A stretch of 64,000 nt of DNA from the NCBI GenBank assembly GCA_023459275.1, contig JAEWVC010000105.1, forward strand, positions 36,489-100,488, in the 5' to 3' direction. This DNA is from Bacillota bacterium (GTDB taxonomy: Bacteria; Bacillota; Clostridia; Christensenellales; Aristaeellaceae). Under the pieces are notes generated by a model. The model was not told where the DNA came from and made no database searches. It was given only the letters and a program-made list of their open reading frames with translations. Positions 40,527 through 50,033 of this stretch are shown one piece after another (positions within the stretch are counted from its first letter, which is position 1; every line of letters begins with the position of its first letter). Position numbers and translations under genes: made by a program.

Positions 40527-41489
40527 TTGTCTTTTTCCGCCGACACAAAGGATGAACTGGCGAGGCTGCCCCTTGGCAAGCCTTGCTGCATGCTCAGCGA
40601 ACTGAGCGCACTGATGCAGACCTCCGCTTCCCTCTCCGTAAGGGGGGCGGGGCAGGTGCGCCTTGCCTTCCGCGTGGAAAACGCGGGGCTGGCCAGGCGC
40701 ATCTTTCTTTTGCTGCGCGCGCTGTTTTCGGCTTCCCCCTCGCTGCATTTTATCCGCCACAACCGGCTGGGCGGGCAGCGCAGCAGCGTACTGACCCTGG
40801 AAAAGGAGGACGCGCAAAAGCTTCTCACAGCCCTTGGCATGATGGTTGCGGGGGAGGATGGGGAAATGCATCTTGTAAGGACGTCGCCCAGGAACGCGGC
40901 TTTCCGGCAATGCTGCCGGAAAGCCTTTCTCCGGGGCGCATTTTTGGGCGCAGGGTCGCTGAGCAACCCGGAGAAGGGATATCATTTCGAGATCGTGGCC
41001 CAGGACTTGTCCCTGGCGGCATTCCTTGTAAAAATGATGGAAAAATCAGGCCTTCCGGCAAAACAGATGGTCCGGAAGGGCACAAATGTGGTATACTTAA
41101 AAGAGAGTGAGCAGATCGTGTCGGTCCTTGGGTTGATGGGGGCAAGCCAGGCCTTGCTGTCCCTTGAGAACACCAGGGTCCATAAGCACGTGATGAACTA
41201 TGTCAACCGCATGATGAATTGTGATGCCTCCAATATGGAAAAGCAGCTGGACGCTTCCAACCGCCAGGTGGAAGCCATCCGCGCCCTCTCCCTGAAGGGT
41301 GCGCTGGATGCGCTTCCCCCGTCCCTTCGGCAAGTGGCGCGGCTTCGGCTTTCCCAGCCGGATGCCACCCTTTCCCAGCTGGGCGAAATGTTGGACCCGC
41401 CCCTTGGCAAGTCCGGTGTCAATCACCGCCTACGCAGGATCGTAGCCCTTTCGCAAGCGTTGGATTCCAAGAAGGAGGAGGAACCATGA
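40527..41489 (+). CDS. whiA: WhiA-family DNA-binding protein
   Basis: Conserved Gram-positive regulator, sporulation-linked in Streptomyces and tied to division and chromosome segregation in Bacillus. A degenerate LAGLIDADG homing-endonuclease fold fills the N-terminal two thirds (RGAFLGAGSLSNPEKGYHFE), followed by a C-terminal helix-turn-helix (TLSQLGEMLDPPLGKSGVNH). Start is the TTG at 40527, 5 nt after AAGGAGG; a GTG at 40521 overlaps that site. 320 residues. The gluconeogenesis factor yvcK, normally between rapZ and whiA, is absent. Confidence 0.95.
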   Translation: MSFSADTKDELARLPLGKPCCMLSELSALMQTSASLSVRGAGQVRLAFRVENAGLARRIFLLLRALFSASPSLHFIRHNRLGGQRSSVLTLEKEDAQKLLTALGMMVAGEDGEMHLVRTSPRNAAFRQCCRKAFLRGAFLGAGSLSNPEKGYHFEIVAQDLSLAAFLVKMMEKSGLPAKQMVRKGTNVVYLKESEQIVSVLGLMGASQALLSLENTRVHKHVMNYVNRMMNCDASNMEKQLDASNRQVEAIRALSLKGALDALPPSLRQVARLRLSQPDATLSQLGEMLDPPLGKSGVNHRLRRIVALSQALDSKKEEEP

Positions 41490-41749
41490 TCCGAAAAGAA
41501 GTCGCCCTGCCAGGCCAGGAAGCATTGCAGCGCCGTACCGCCGCGCAACTGGTACAGGTGGCGAGCCGCTTCGATGCCCGCATCATGATCGAACACCGCA
41601 GCAAGGTCATCAACGCCAAAAGCATGCTGGGCCTTCTGTCCCTAGGGGCCGCCATCGACGGAAAGCTGTACCTGGTGGCGGACGGCGAGGACGAACAGAA
41701 GGCTGTGGATGCCATCGTCCTGCTGCTGGACAATCATTTTTCCGAATAA
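41486..41749 (+). CDS. crh: Crh-type HPr paralogue (Gln15, Ser46)
   Basis: 87-residue HPr-fold protein. The PTS phospho-His site, normally GLHARPA, reads ALQRRTA with Gln exactly at position 15. The regulatory serine is kept at position 46 in NAKSMLGLLSLG. This is the residue pattern of B. subtilis Crh, which cannot carry PTS phosphate but is phosphorylated by HPr kinase and acts with CcpA. It also sits directly behind whiA as crh does in Bacillus. Overlaps whiA by 4 bp. HPr kinase is not in the window. A degenerate HPr of other function is the alternative. Confidence 0.82.
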   Translation: MIRKEVALPGQEALQRRTAAQLVQVASRFDARIMIEHRSKVINAKSMLGLLSLGAAIDGKLYLVADGEDEQKAVDAIVLLLDNHFSE

Positions 41750-41750
41750 T

Positions 41751-41784
41751 GCCCTGATGCCCCTTCGCGGTGCTCAGGGCCTTT
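41751..41784 (+). terminator. Possible terminator after the whiA-crh operon
   Basis: GCCCTGA and TCAGGGC around a loop, then CTTTG; a weak T-run. The rest of the spacer to 41898 shows nothing else. Confidence 0.5.
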
Positions 41785-41898
41785 GCCGCCCGGCTTCCCG
41801 GCGCGGGGCATACGGCATGGCGGTGCCTGGCCCATGGCACTTTCCCGGGAACTGGTATGCCCTGTTTTCCCCGCGGAGGCGGGGACATTCCAAAGGGA

Positions 41899-43662
41899 TC
41901 AGCCTTCTTTCCATAGGGGGCTGTTTTCTTTGCAGGCGGAAACACCGTCCTGTATGGCGGGAATGGTCATTGTAACGGCCATTCCCTTTTGAATTCCTTC
42001 GCTGGTTACCTCCAGCCCATACCCCTCCCCGTAGGAGGTATTGATCCGCCGGTAGATATTCATCAGTGATACCCCCTTCAGGTTCATGTACTGGTATTCC
42101 GTTTCCCTGGCCGTAATCCTTAAGCGCAGTTCCTTCAGCGCCTCCGGCGCCATGCCCGCGCCGGTATCCGACACGCGAAACACAATCTTCCCCTTTGCAA
42201 GCCTGCCTGAAATATGCAGCATGCCTGCCTCCCTGGCGGGCATCAGCCCATGGGTGACGGCGTTTTCCACAATGGGCTGCAAAAGCAGCTTGGGCATGGA
42301 GTAGGCGCACAGGCTGTCCTCCACATCATATGTTACCTGAAAGCGCCCGCCATAGCGCAGGTTCATGATCAGGATGTATTCCTGGATGATCTCCATTTCC
42401 TCAAACACGTTGCACATGTCCGCCGCGCCGTAGGCATAGCGGAGGATCCTTGCGATCCCGTCCGCCATTTTTACGGCCTGTTCTTTTTTGCCTTGCTCCA
42501 TCAATGTCTCAAGGCCCATAAGGGAATTGTACAAAAAATGCGTGTTGATCTGCTTCTTCAAAAGAAACAGGGCCATGCGCTGCTGGTTGAGCTCCCTTTC
42601 ATGCAGCGCCTGCTGCGCCGTGATCATCTGCCGGTTCTGGGTGGTGATCTGCGCGAGCATGGTGTTGATGCTCTCGGTGAGCACATCGATATGGGGCATG
42701 CCCGTTACGCTGATTTGCTGCTGCGGCCGGGCCGCGTCAATTTGGGAGACCTCCCCGATCACCTTGGCGATGGGCTTCAGAAACCAGCGCTGGGTCAGCC
42801 GGAAGAGGGTAAAGAATACCGCCAGGGCGAACAGCCCCACCAGGATGCCGGTGGAAAGCACCATTTCCTTTTGGGGGAAAAGCTGGCTTTTCAAAATAGC
42901 CGCGGAAACGGTGAGCCCTTGGGAGGCCAGGGCACTTTGCTGCATATAATACTGCCTGTCCGTGACCGGCGTATCGCCGATGGGCTTTCCAACCCACTCC
43001 TCCCGGTTGGATACAAGAACGGTCTGGCCGTCATGCAAAAAAAGCAGGATAGGTGCCAGGGCCTCATAATCGGAAAAGAGCGAGGCAATCCTGGCGGTAT
43101 CGCTTAAAATGGCCAGCGTGCCCACCTTGCGGGGCTCCCGGGCTACGGGCAGGCTCCACAGGGGCGAAGTAGTCAGCAAATACTTCCCGCCGGCAAGGGT
43201 CACCATCCTGCTGGAGGTAAACACGTCACCGGCGGACAGTGCCCGCAGTGTGCGGCAGTCCTCCGTGCTCAGGGCGCCCTTGTACTGGAACCAGGCGTTG
43301 GTGATGTCGTAGAGGATCAGGTGGTCGACTTCCATGTTCTGGATCGCGCCGTCCACCAGGGGCCGGACCTTGTTGAAGGCATTAAGGTACCGCTGCTGCG
43401 TGTCGCGGGTTCCGGCATATTCCTGGACAAAGGATTGCTCTGACAGGAATTTCGCAATGGTATACTGCATGTCAAACAGGTCCTGGGCCTTGGAGAGCAC
43501 CTGCTCCACCGCCAGATCCATATCCCCCGACCGCATGGCGATCATCTCCCCGGCCAGGCGGCTTGCCAATAGGGAGATGGCCCCCAGCAGGAGCACCATC
43601 AACGCCAAGCTCAGCAGCGTCAGCTTCTTGCGCAGGCTTGAAAATACTTGCTTCTTGTTCAT
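41899..43662 (-). CDS. YesM-type sensor histidine kinase
   Basis: 587 residues. Two membrane segments (about 14-36 and 280-305) flank a dCache-like extracellular domain; a HAMP linker follows. The His_kinase domain has INTHFLYNSLMGLE (phospho-acceptor His) and the ATPase domain LLQPIVENAVTHGL and GAGM. These kinases pair with YesN regulators and sense extracellular oligosaccharides, often through the binding protein of the adjacent importer. ATG at 43662 overlaps the regulator stop (ATGA). Confidence 0.93.
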   Translation of the reverse strand: MNKKQVFSSLRKKLTLLSLALMVLLLGAISLLASRLAGEMIAMRSGDMDLAVEQVLSKAQDLFDMQYTIAKFLSEQSFVQEYAGTRDTQQRYLNAFNKVRPLVDGAIQNMEVDHLILYDITNAWFQYKGALSTEDCRTLRALSAGDVFTSSRMVTLAGGKYLLTTSPLWSLPVAREPRKVGTLAILSDTARIASLFSDYEALAPILLFLHDGQTVLVSNREEWVGKPIGDTPVTDRQYYMQQSALASQGLTVSAAILKSQLFPQKEMVLSTGILVGLFALAVFFTLFRLTQRWFLKPIAKVIGEVSQIDAARPQQQISVTGMPHIDVLTESINTMLAQITTQNRQMITAQQALHERELNQQRMALFLLKKQINTHFLYNSLMGLETLMEQGKKEQAVKMADGIARILRYAYGAADMCNVFEEMEIIQEYILIMNLRYGGRFQVTYDVEDSLCAYSMPKLLLQPIVENAVTHGLMPAREAGMLHISGRLAKGKIVFRVSDTGAGMAPEALKELRLRITARETEYQYMNLKGVSLMNIYRRINTSYGEGYGLEVTSEGIQKGMAVTMTIPAIQDGVSACKENSPLWKEG

Positions 43663-44378
43663 GCGTGGCTCCTGTATTCCGTGGGGGACAGGTTTGTTGC
43701 ACCCCGGAATACCCGGCAAAAATAAAAATAGTCCTCATAGCCGCAGCAGGCGGCGATCTCCTTGATGGTCAGGTCCGTGGCCGTTAACAGCCTGCAGGCC
43801 TCCTTGATGCGCAGCTCCTGCAGATAAGCTGAAAAAGTGGTGTTCATATGCTTGGAGAACAGGCGGCAGATATAGGTGGGGGTGATGCTGAACCGTTCAC
43901 CGATGCTGCCCAGAGACTGCTTTTCCTGAAAATGCTGCTGCATGTGCCTGAGGATCCTGTTCAGCTCCGCCGAATACGTTTCCGGCCTCTCCGCTCCGCC
44001 TTTTGCGTTGAGCTTCAGGTAAAGCCGCTCCATCAGGGCACCCAGCCGCTCCTGATCCAGGGGCTTCAAAAGATAATCGAATCCCTCCATCAATAGCAGC
44101 TCCCTGGCGTATTCAAAGCGGTCATAGGCGCTGATGACCACAAACAGCGCCTTCAGCCCCCGCTCCTTCAGCTCGCGGATCAGCGCGAGGCCGCTCATCA
44201 CAGGCATGCTGATATCCGTGAGCACCACATCGGGCTTCATTTCCAATATCCGCTGGCAGGCCGCCACCGGATCGGTGCTCATCCCCGCCAGCTGAAAGGG
44301 GATATCCTCCCAACGGATATTCTTTTCAAACTGCGACAGGACCAGCGGCTCGTCATCCACCACATAGACCGTATACAC
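43659..44378 (-). CDS. YesN-type response regulator (receiver plus AraC DNA-binding domain)
   Basis: 239 residues. Receiver domain with the acidic pair D8/D9, phospho-acceptor D55 (VVLTDISMP) and conserved Lys. The C-terminal AraC domain has two helix-turn-helix units (IGERFSITPTYICRLFSKHM and TIKEIAACCGYEDYFYFCR). The start is the GTG at 44378 after GGGGGTGG; upstream codons lie in the promoter. It faces the LplBCA operon, its most likely target. Confidence 0.93.
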   Translation of the reverse strand: MYTVYVVDDEPLVLSQFEKNIRWEDIPFQLAGMSTDPVAACQRILEMKPDVVLTDISMPVMSGLALIRELKERGLKALFVVISAYDRFEYARELLLMEGFDYLLKPLDQERLGALMERLYLKLNAKGGAERPETYSAELNRILRHMQQHFQEKQSLGSIGERFSITPTYICRLFSKHMNTTFSAYLQELRIKEACRLLTATDLTIKEIAACCGYEDYFYFCRVFRGATNLSPTEYRSHA

Positions 44379-44399
44379 GCTTCCACCCCCGGTGCTGCC

Positions 44400-44428
44400 A
44401 TTATACCGGAAGGGGCGAAATTCGTACA
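44400..44428 (-). promoter_or_regulatory. Promoter of the YesN/YesM pair
   Basis: TATAAT (44405-44400 on the minus strand) with a weak -35 (TGTACG, 44428-44423) 17 nt away. Confidence 0.5.
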
Positions 44429-44480
44429 GCATGCTCAAGCAAAAGGGCAATATTTTTCATAGATCGTGCAGGTATGTCCA

Positions 44481-44509
44481 TTTCCTCCCCCTTTTTTCTC
44501 CCGTATACT
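44481..44509 (+). promoter_or_regulatory. Activator-dependent promoter of the lpl-like operon
   Basis: TATACT (44504-44509) with only TTTCCT (44481-44486) at the -35 position. A poor -35 fits a promoter that needs the YesN-type activator. Confidence 0.45.
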
Positions 44510-44535
44510 GAAAACAATGAAAGCAGCAAATTGAA

Positions 44536-45483
44536 ATGGATGTGAGAAATCTGATGCACAAAAGCACTACTGTACGCGCATCGTTCCGCCGTCAAATCTT
44601 CAAACGGTGGCAGTTGTATGTCATGCTGGCCCTGCCGGTCATCTATTTGCTGATCTTTTGCTATTACCCCATGGCGGGCATCCAGATCGCCTTCAAAAAG
44701 TACACGGGCCGCCTGGGCATCTGGGGCAGCCAGTGGGTAGGCCTCAAGCACTTCATCAAATTCTTCGATTCCTATCAGTTCTGGAATATTCTGCGCAACA
44801 CCCTGACCATCTCCCTGTACACCATCCTGGCGTCGCTTCCCTTTGCGGTAATTCTGGCACTGTGCCTGAACGCAACAAAAAGCAAGCCCTTCAAAAAGAG
44901 CGTGCAGCTGATGACCTACATGCCCAACTTCATCTCCACCGTGGTCATGGTGGGCATGCTCAAACAGCTTCTGGGCACCCAGGTGGGCCTGTACGCCCAG
45001 ATAACTTCCGTATTGCACCTGCCGGCCACGGACCTGTTCGGCTCCTCCTCCGCCTTTCCCCACCTGTACGCCTGGTCCAACGTATGGCAAAAAACGGGCT
45101 GGTCCTCCATCATCTATCTGGCGGCTCTGTCCGCGGTGGACCCCGCCCATCACGAGGCCGCCATCGTGGACGGCGCCACCCGCTTCCAGCGTATTCTGCA
45201 TATCGATTTGCCCACCATCTTCCCTACCATTATGATCATGCTGATCCTCAGCATGGGCCAGGTGATGAGTCTGGGCTTTGAGCGCATCTACCTGATGCAG
45301 ACGGATTTGAACCTTTCCTCCAGCGAGATCATTTCCACCTACGTATACAAGGTGGGCCTCACCGGTTCGGCGGATTACAGCTACTCCACCGCCATCAACC
45401 TGTTCAATTCCGTGGTAAACATGGCGCTGATCCTGGGCGTGAACTTCTTGGCCAAAAAAACCGGCAATTCCGGGCTGTTTTAA
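44536..45483 (+). CDS. ABC sugar importer permease (LplB/YtcP-type, first subunit)
   Basis: 315 residues, six membrane segments. Starts with the LplB-like RRQIFKRWQLYVMLALPVIY and has the EAA loop HEAAIVDGATRFQRILHIDLP. With the next gene it forms the membrane core of a CUT1 oligosaccharide importer. The ATPase is not encoded here; such importers often share an MsmX-type ATPase. ATG at 44536 has a weak ribosome site; ATG at 44554 is possible. Confidence 0.9.
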   Translation: MDVRNLMHKSTTVRASFRRQIFKRWQLYVMLALPVIYLLIFCYYPMAGIQIAFKKYTGRLGIWGSQWVGLKHFIKFFDSYQFWNILRNTLTISLYTILASLPFAVILALCLNATKSKPFKKSVQLMTYMPNFISTVVMVGMLKQLLGTQVGLYAQITSVLHLPATDLFGSSSAFPHLYAWSNVWQKTGWSSIIYLAALSAVDPAHHEAAIVDGATRFQRILHIDLPTIFPTIMIMLILSMGQVMSLGFERIYLMQTDLNLSSSEIISTYVYKVGLTGSADYSYSTAINLFNSVVNMALILGVNFLAKKTGNSGLF

Positions 45484-45496
45484 GGAGGCGCTTCGC

Positions 45497-46447
45497 ATGT
45501 CCATCGCCGCTCCCACCGTGCGCCGCCCCGCGGCGCAGCGGGATACCGCCAGAGACAAGGCGTTTTATGCCGTCAACGGGCTGCTGCTGGCTTTCTTTTT
45601 CCTGCTGGTGCTGATCCCCATCGTCTACGTGTTTGCCAACGCCTTCTCCGACAGCAACGCGGTGGCGGCGGGCAAGGTCTCCTTCCTGCCCATGGTGCGC
45701 GACGCGCAAAAGCAGTACCACCTGGGGATCAGCCTGGACGGATTCACGGCGGCCTTTAAAAACGACAGCATCATCACCGGCTACCTGAACACCCTCTTTT
45801 ATACCTTTGCCGGCACGCTGATCAACGTTATCCTCACGCTGCTGGCGGCCTATCCCCTGTCCAGAAGCGATCTGCCGGGGCGCAACAAGATCATGATGCT
45901 CTTCGCCTTCACCATGATCTTCAACGGCGGCATGATCCCCAACTACCTGCTGATGAAGGAGCTGCACCTGCACAACACCCGCTGGGCGCTGCTGCTGCCC
46001 CTGGCCATCAACGTGTACAACATGGTCATCTGCCGTACCTTCTTCCAGCAGACCATTCCCAAGGAACTGCAGGAGGCCGCGGAGCTGGACGGCTGCAGCG
46101 ACGCGCGCTTCTTTGTATCCATCGTGCTGCCTTTGTCCAAGGCCATCCTGGCGGTGATCGCGCTGTACTACGCGGTGTACCACTGGAACGCCTATTTCAA
46201 CGCGTTTTTGTACATCACGGACAAGCGGCTGTACCCTTTGCAAATCGTACTCAAGGATATCATGATCGCCAACACCGTCACCGCCAGCATGCTGGAGGGC
46301 GCGGCCACGGGGGATATCGACTACAACATCATCATGGTTTTGAAGTATTCCCTGATTATCGTGGCCTGCCTGCCTATCTGGTGCCTGTACCCCTTCGTGC
46401 AAAAATATTTTGTCCAGGGCGTAATGATCGGCTCCGTCAAAGGATAA
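45497..46447 (+). CDS. ABC sugar importer permease (LplC/YtcP-type, second subunit)
   Basis: 316 residues, six membrane segments, EAA loop QEAAELDGCSDARFFVSIVLP, ending with the typical FVQKYFVQGVMIGSVKG terminus of LplC-like permeases. Start ATG at 45497, AAGGAGG upstream, 13 bp after the first permease. Confidence 0.92.
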   Translation: MSIAAPTVRRPAAQRDTARDKAFYAVNGLLLAFFFLLVLIPIVYVFANAFSDSNAVAAGKVSFLPMVRDAQKQYHLGISLDGFTAAFKNDSIITGYLNTLFYTFAGTLINVILTLLAAYPLSRSDLPGRNKIMMLFAFTMIFNGGMIPNYLLMKELHLHNTRWALLLPLAINVYNMVICRTFFQQTIPKELQEAAELDGCSDARFFVSIVLPLSKAILAVIALYYAVYHWNAYFNAFLYITDKRLYPLQIVLKDIMIANTVTASMLEGAATGDIDYNIIMVLKYSLIIVACLPIWCLYPFVQKYFVQGVMIGSVKG

Positions 46448-46490
46448 CGGTCATGTGATAGCGTACACAAAACTATAAGGAGGATGACCC

Positions 46491-48161
46491 ATGAAACGGA
46501 AGCAACGGACTGCCCTGCTCCTGTCCCTGGTGCTTGCGTGCACCTTTGCCGCCGCCGGCCTTGCGGAGGTCAAGACCACCCCCGCCGGTGAACTCCCCAT
46601 CCTGACGGCGGACTCCGACAAGGTGACCCTTACCCTTGGCGTGGTGCAATACCCCTTCATCGCGGATTACGAAACCAACTACTTCGTCCGCTGGGTGGAG
46701 GAACAGACCGGCGTTGACCTCAACTTTGTAATGTACCCCTCCGACAATGCCAACGACAAGGTGCTTTTGACCCTGTCCACCGGCGATACCGACAACCTGC
46801 CCGATGTATTCCTGCGGGTGGTCATGGGCACTAACAATACCATTTTCGGCGCTTCCTACGCCGCCCGCTGGTATGACGAGGGCATGATCATCCCCCTCAA
46901 CGGCCTGATCGACGAATACGGCTTCAACTACAAGAGCACCGCCGAAACCGCCGCCCAATACGGGTATGAGATCAGGAAATGGTCCACCTCCCCGGACGGC
47001 AGCATCTACTTCCTGCCCTCTTTTAGCGCTTCCCTCACCAACACCTTCCCGGAAAAGATGTGGATCAACCAGAGCTGGCTTGACAATCTGGGCCTTTCCA
47101 TGCCCGCCACCACCGAGGAATTCCGGGAAGTGCTGCGGGCCTTCAAGGAAAAGGACCCCAACCAAAACGGCCTGGCGGACGAGATCCCCCTCTCCGGCGC
47201 CAAGCAGGCCCTGTATTATGCGTATGATTACCTGATCAACGCCTTCATCTATAACGATACCTACAACTCCCGCATGTACGTGGAGGACGGCACGGTGAAG
47301 TTCGCGCCCACCACCGGCCAGTGGCGCGAGGCCATGAAATACCTGCGGAGCCTGAACGATGAGGGGCTGTTCTATTCGGGCACCTTCACCCAGGATACCA
47401 CCACCCTGACCCAGATCGCCCTGAACGAAAACAACGTGCTGGGCTGCTTCGAGGGCCTGGGCCATGACCTGGTGCTCACCACCAGCGACCAGGATGTGCT
47501 GGACCGCTGGACCTACATGCCCGCGCTGACCGGTCCGGATGGCGCCCACTTCGTTTCCTACGCGGCTCCTGGCGTCAGCCCCGGCGCGGTGATCACCACC
47601 AAGTGCGAATATCCGGAAATCGCCATGCGCGTGCTGGACGCCATGATGTCCTATGAGGGCAGCCTCATCACCCGCTACGGCGAGAAGGGTGTCAACTGGG
47701 ACGACGCCACCCCCGGCAGCATCGGCTATTACGGCACTCCCGCGTTCTTGAAAATTATGCAGAACACCTGGGCGCAGGCGGGCCAAAACCAGAACTTCCT
47801 GCAGCTGAGCCCCTACATTCTGGATCCCGCCATTGCCACAGGCATTGAGTGGGGCGGCGACGTGAAGGAGGCCGGCTATATCAAGGCCATGGCCGTCAAG
47901 AACCTGCAGACCACAGGCGTCATTCCCACGGAAACCCTCAGCAACCTGGTGTTCACCTCCGATGAGACCGAGGTGGTGCAATCCAACCGCACGGACATTG
48001 ACAGCTACATCCTGCAGAGCATCGCCAACTTTGTGGCCGGTGACTGGGACCCCTCCAATGATGCCCAATGGGAAAAGTACAAGGCCGAGTTTGACCATAT
48101 GGGCCTTGCCGATTACCTGAACGCCGTGCAAACCTGCTACACCCGCATGAACGCCCAATAA
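46491..48161 (+). CDS. Extracellular solute-binding protein of the LplA type
   Basis: 556 residues, the long form of CUT1 binding proteins. The signal region contains LVLAC, a usable lipobox with Cys17; cleavage at AGLAE by signal peptidase I is the alternative. The mature protein has the family DKVLLTLSTGDTDNLPDVFL and WINQSWLDNLGL segments, and TGDWDPSNDAQWEKYKAEFD near the end. A DPNQNGLADEIPL stretch looks like a calcium loop common in this family. Very strong ribosome site AAGGAGGATG. A perfect hairpin follows. Confidence 0.92.
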   Translation: MKRKQRTALLLSLVLACTFAAAGLAEVKTTPAGELPILTADSDKVTLTLGVVQYPFIADYETNYFVRWVEEQTGVDLNFVMYPSDNANDKVLLTLSTGDTDNLPDVFLRVVMGTNNTIFGASYAARWYDEGMIIPLNGLIDEYGFNYKSTAETAAQYGYEIRKWSTSPDGSIYFLPSFSASLTNTFPEKMWINQSWLDNLGLSMPATTEEFREVLRAFKEKDPNQNGLADEIPLSGAKQALYYAYDYLINAFIYNDTYNSRMYVEDGTVKFAPTTGQWREAMKYLRSLNDEGLFYSGTFTQDTTTLTQIALNENNVLGCFEGLGHDLVLTTSDQDVLDRWTYMPALTGPDGAHFVSYAAPGVSPGAVITTKCEYPEIAMRVLDAMMSYEGSLITRYGEKGVNWDDATPGSIGYYGTPAFLKIMQNTWAQAGQNQNFLQLSPYILDPAIATGIEWGGDVKEAGYIKAMAVKNLQTTGVIPTETLSNLVFTSDETEVVQSNRTDIDSYILQSIANFVAGDWDPSNDAQWEKYKAEFDHMGLADYLNAVQTCYTRMNAQ

Positions 48162-48171
48162 ATCATTTCTT

Positions 48172-48203
48172 CCGTCCCGGGAAGGCGTGCCTTCCCGGGA
48201 CGG
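48172..48203 (+). other. Perfect intercistronic hairpin after the binding-protein gene
   Basis: CCGTCCCGGGAAGGC (48172-48186) and GCCTTCCCGGGACGG (48189-48203): 15-bp exact arms, 10 nt after the stop codon, followed by ATTTTG. It may protect the binding-protein mRNA and dampen downstream expression, as argued for the hairpin after tctC. Confidence 0.8.
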
Positions 48204-48219
48204 ATTTTGAAGGTGCCTG

Positions 48220-49992
48220 ATGAAAGCGATTGTACTCCTTTTCGATTCCCTGAAAAAAGATTGGCTGCCGCCCTACGGCGGCGATATCCTAGCCCCCAAT
48301 TTTGCGCGTCTGGCCGGGCATTGCCTGACCTTCGACAATTTCTATGTGGGCAGCCTCCCCTGCATGCCCGCCAGACGGGAGATGCACACCGGGCGCTACA
48401 ACTTCCTGCACGAGGGGTGGGGGCCCCTGGAGCCCTTTGACGATTCCGTGCCCCAGCTCCTTACGGAAAAGGGCGTGCACACCCACCTGGTGTCCGACCA
48501 CCACCACTACTGGCGGGAGGGCGGGGCCCATTACCATACCTCCTACACCACCTATGAGCATATCCGCGGCCAGGAGGGCGACCCCTGGAAGGCAGACCTC
48601 ACCGGCACGTATTCTTCCACCGCGGCAAGCGAGCATGTGCCCCCGCCCTTTGACCGTATGTTCCGCCAGGATGCCGTAAACCGCAGCTATATGGCTTGCG
48701 AGCAGACCCACTGCCAGACGCTGGTGTTTGACGCGGGCCTGGAGTTTTTGCAAAAGAACGGCGGCGCGGAGACTTGGTTCCTGCAGGTGGAGTGCTTTGA
48801 CCCCCATGAGCCCTTTTATACCTTCCAGGAATACCGCGATCTGTATCCCAGTGGGTATCATGGCCGGCATGTGGACTGGCCCTCCCCCGCCCCGGTAACG
48901 GAGGAGGAGGTATACGTGCAGTACGTGCAGAACCAGTACAAGGCGCTGGTCTCCATGATCGACAAAAACCTGGGCAGGCTGCTTGATGAAATGGACCGGC
49001 AGGACCTGTGGAAGGATACGCTGCTCATGGTTGGCACCGACCACGGCCTGCTGCTCGGGGAGCACGATTGGTGGAGCAAGGGCGTTATGCCTGCCTACAA
49101 CGACATCGCCAACATTCCTTTCTTCCTGTGGGACCCGCGCCTAAAAGCAAAAGCGCAAAGGCGCAAAGCCCTGGCCCAGAACATCGACGTGGCGGCCACC
49201 CTTTTGGAGTATTTCGGCCTGCCTCAGCCAAAGGATATGGAGGGAAAGCCCCTTGCCCCGGCGGCGGCAAACGACACCCCTATTCACGATTACGTGCTTT
49301 TTGGCTACCACGGCGGCATGGCCAACATCACCGACGGGCGGTATGTGTACATGCGCGGGCCTGCGCAAAGGGAAAACGCCCCGCTGTACGCCTATACCCT
49401 GATCCCCGCTCATATGAACAGCCGGGCGGGCGTTGCGGAATTGCGGGACGCTGCCCTTGCGCCGCCTTTCCGCTTTACCAAGGGCTGCCCGGTGCTGAAG
49501 ATCGACGCCTCCCGCCACCGCCATCCGCTGATGGATATGCACCGCTTCGGCCACCGGCTGTACGACTTAAAAAAGGACCCCGGGCAATTGCATCCCATCC
49601 GTGACCCGGAAACGGAATTGCGGCTTATAGGGGCCATGATGGACCTGATGGAAAAGAACGACGCGCCCAGGGAGCAGTATGAACGGCTGGGCCTTTCAAG
49701 GGACATGACCGCGCAAACCCTGGAACAGGAGCGGGAAGCCTTTGAAAAATCCTTCATCCCGCCCATCCTGCCGGACTGCCGCTGGGACAGGGAGGCCGCC
49801 AGCCAGTACTTGTCTTTGGCCGGTCTTTTCGGCGGTGCGGCGCTTGAAGAACCTTTTACTTCCTTTATCCGGGCAGCGGGGCTATCGCACGTCACCTGCG
49901 GCGAAATTCGGCAGTTCGCGATGACAGCGCTGCCGGAAAAGCAGCGCGGCCTGGCCATGATGATGCTGGCCATCGGCCGGAAGCTTGATTAG
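48220..49992 (+). CDS. Type I sulfatase (formylglycine-dependent, Cys type)
   Basis: 590 residues, cytosolic (no signal peptide). Metal Asp at D9 (LLFDSLKKD), the maturation motif LPCMPARR with C48 and R52 (CxPxR), DPHEPFY, and GTDHGLLLGEHDWWSKG for metal and substrate binding. The Cys must be converted to formylglycine, in anaerobes by a radical SAM maturase not found here. The absence of a signal peptide means it acts on imported, sulfated saccharides. It follows the importer genes in one operon. Confidence 0.92.
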   Translation: MKAIVLLFDSLKKDWLPPYGGDILAPNFARLAGHCLTFDNFYVGSLPCMPARREMHTGRYNFLHEGWGPLEPFDDSVPQLLTEKGVHTHLVSDHHHYWREGGAHYHTSYTTYEHIRGQEGDPWKADLTGTYSSTAASEHVPPPFDRMFRQDAVNRSYMACEQTHCQTLVFDAGLEFLQKNGGAETWFLQVECFDPHEPFYTFQEYRDLYPSGYHGRHVDWPSPAPVTEEEVYVQYVQNQYKALVSMIDKNLGRLLDEMDRQDLWKDTLLMVGTDHGLLLGEHDWWSKGVMPAYNDIANIPFFLWDPRLKAKAQRRKALAQNIDVAATLLEYFGLPQPKDMEGKPLAPAAANDTPIHDYVLFGYHGGMANITDGRYVYMRGPAQRENAPLYAYTLIPAHMNSRAGVAELRDAALAPPFRFTKGCPVLKIDASRHRHPLMDMHRFGHRLYDLKKDPGQLHPIRDPETELRLIGAMMDLMEKNDAPREQYERLGLSRDMTAQTLEQEREAFEKSFIPPILPDCRWDREAASQYLSLAGLFGGAALEEPFTSFIRAAGLSHVTCGEIRQFAMTALPEKQRGLAMMMLAIGRKLD

Positions 49993-50033
49993 CACAAATC
50001 AAAATCTATTTTGCCATCTGGCGGAGGTAAACT

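Noticed and set aside
46473..48158. 561-codon minus-strand frame opposite the binding-protein gene
   Set aside because: Mirror of the plus-strand gene's codon bias. The plus-strand gene has a strong ribosome site, signal peptide and family motifs.
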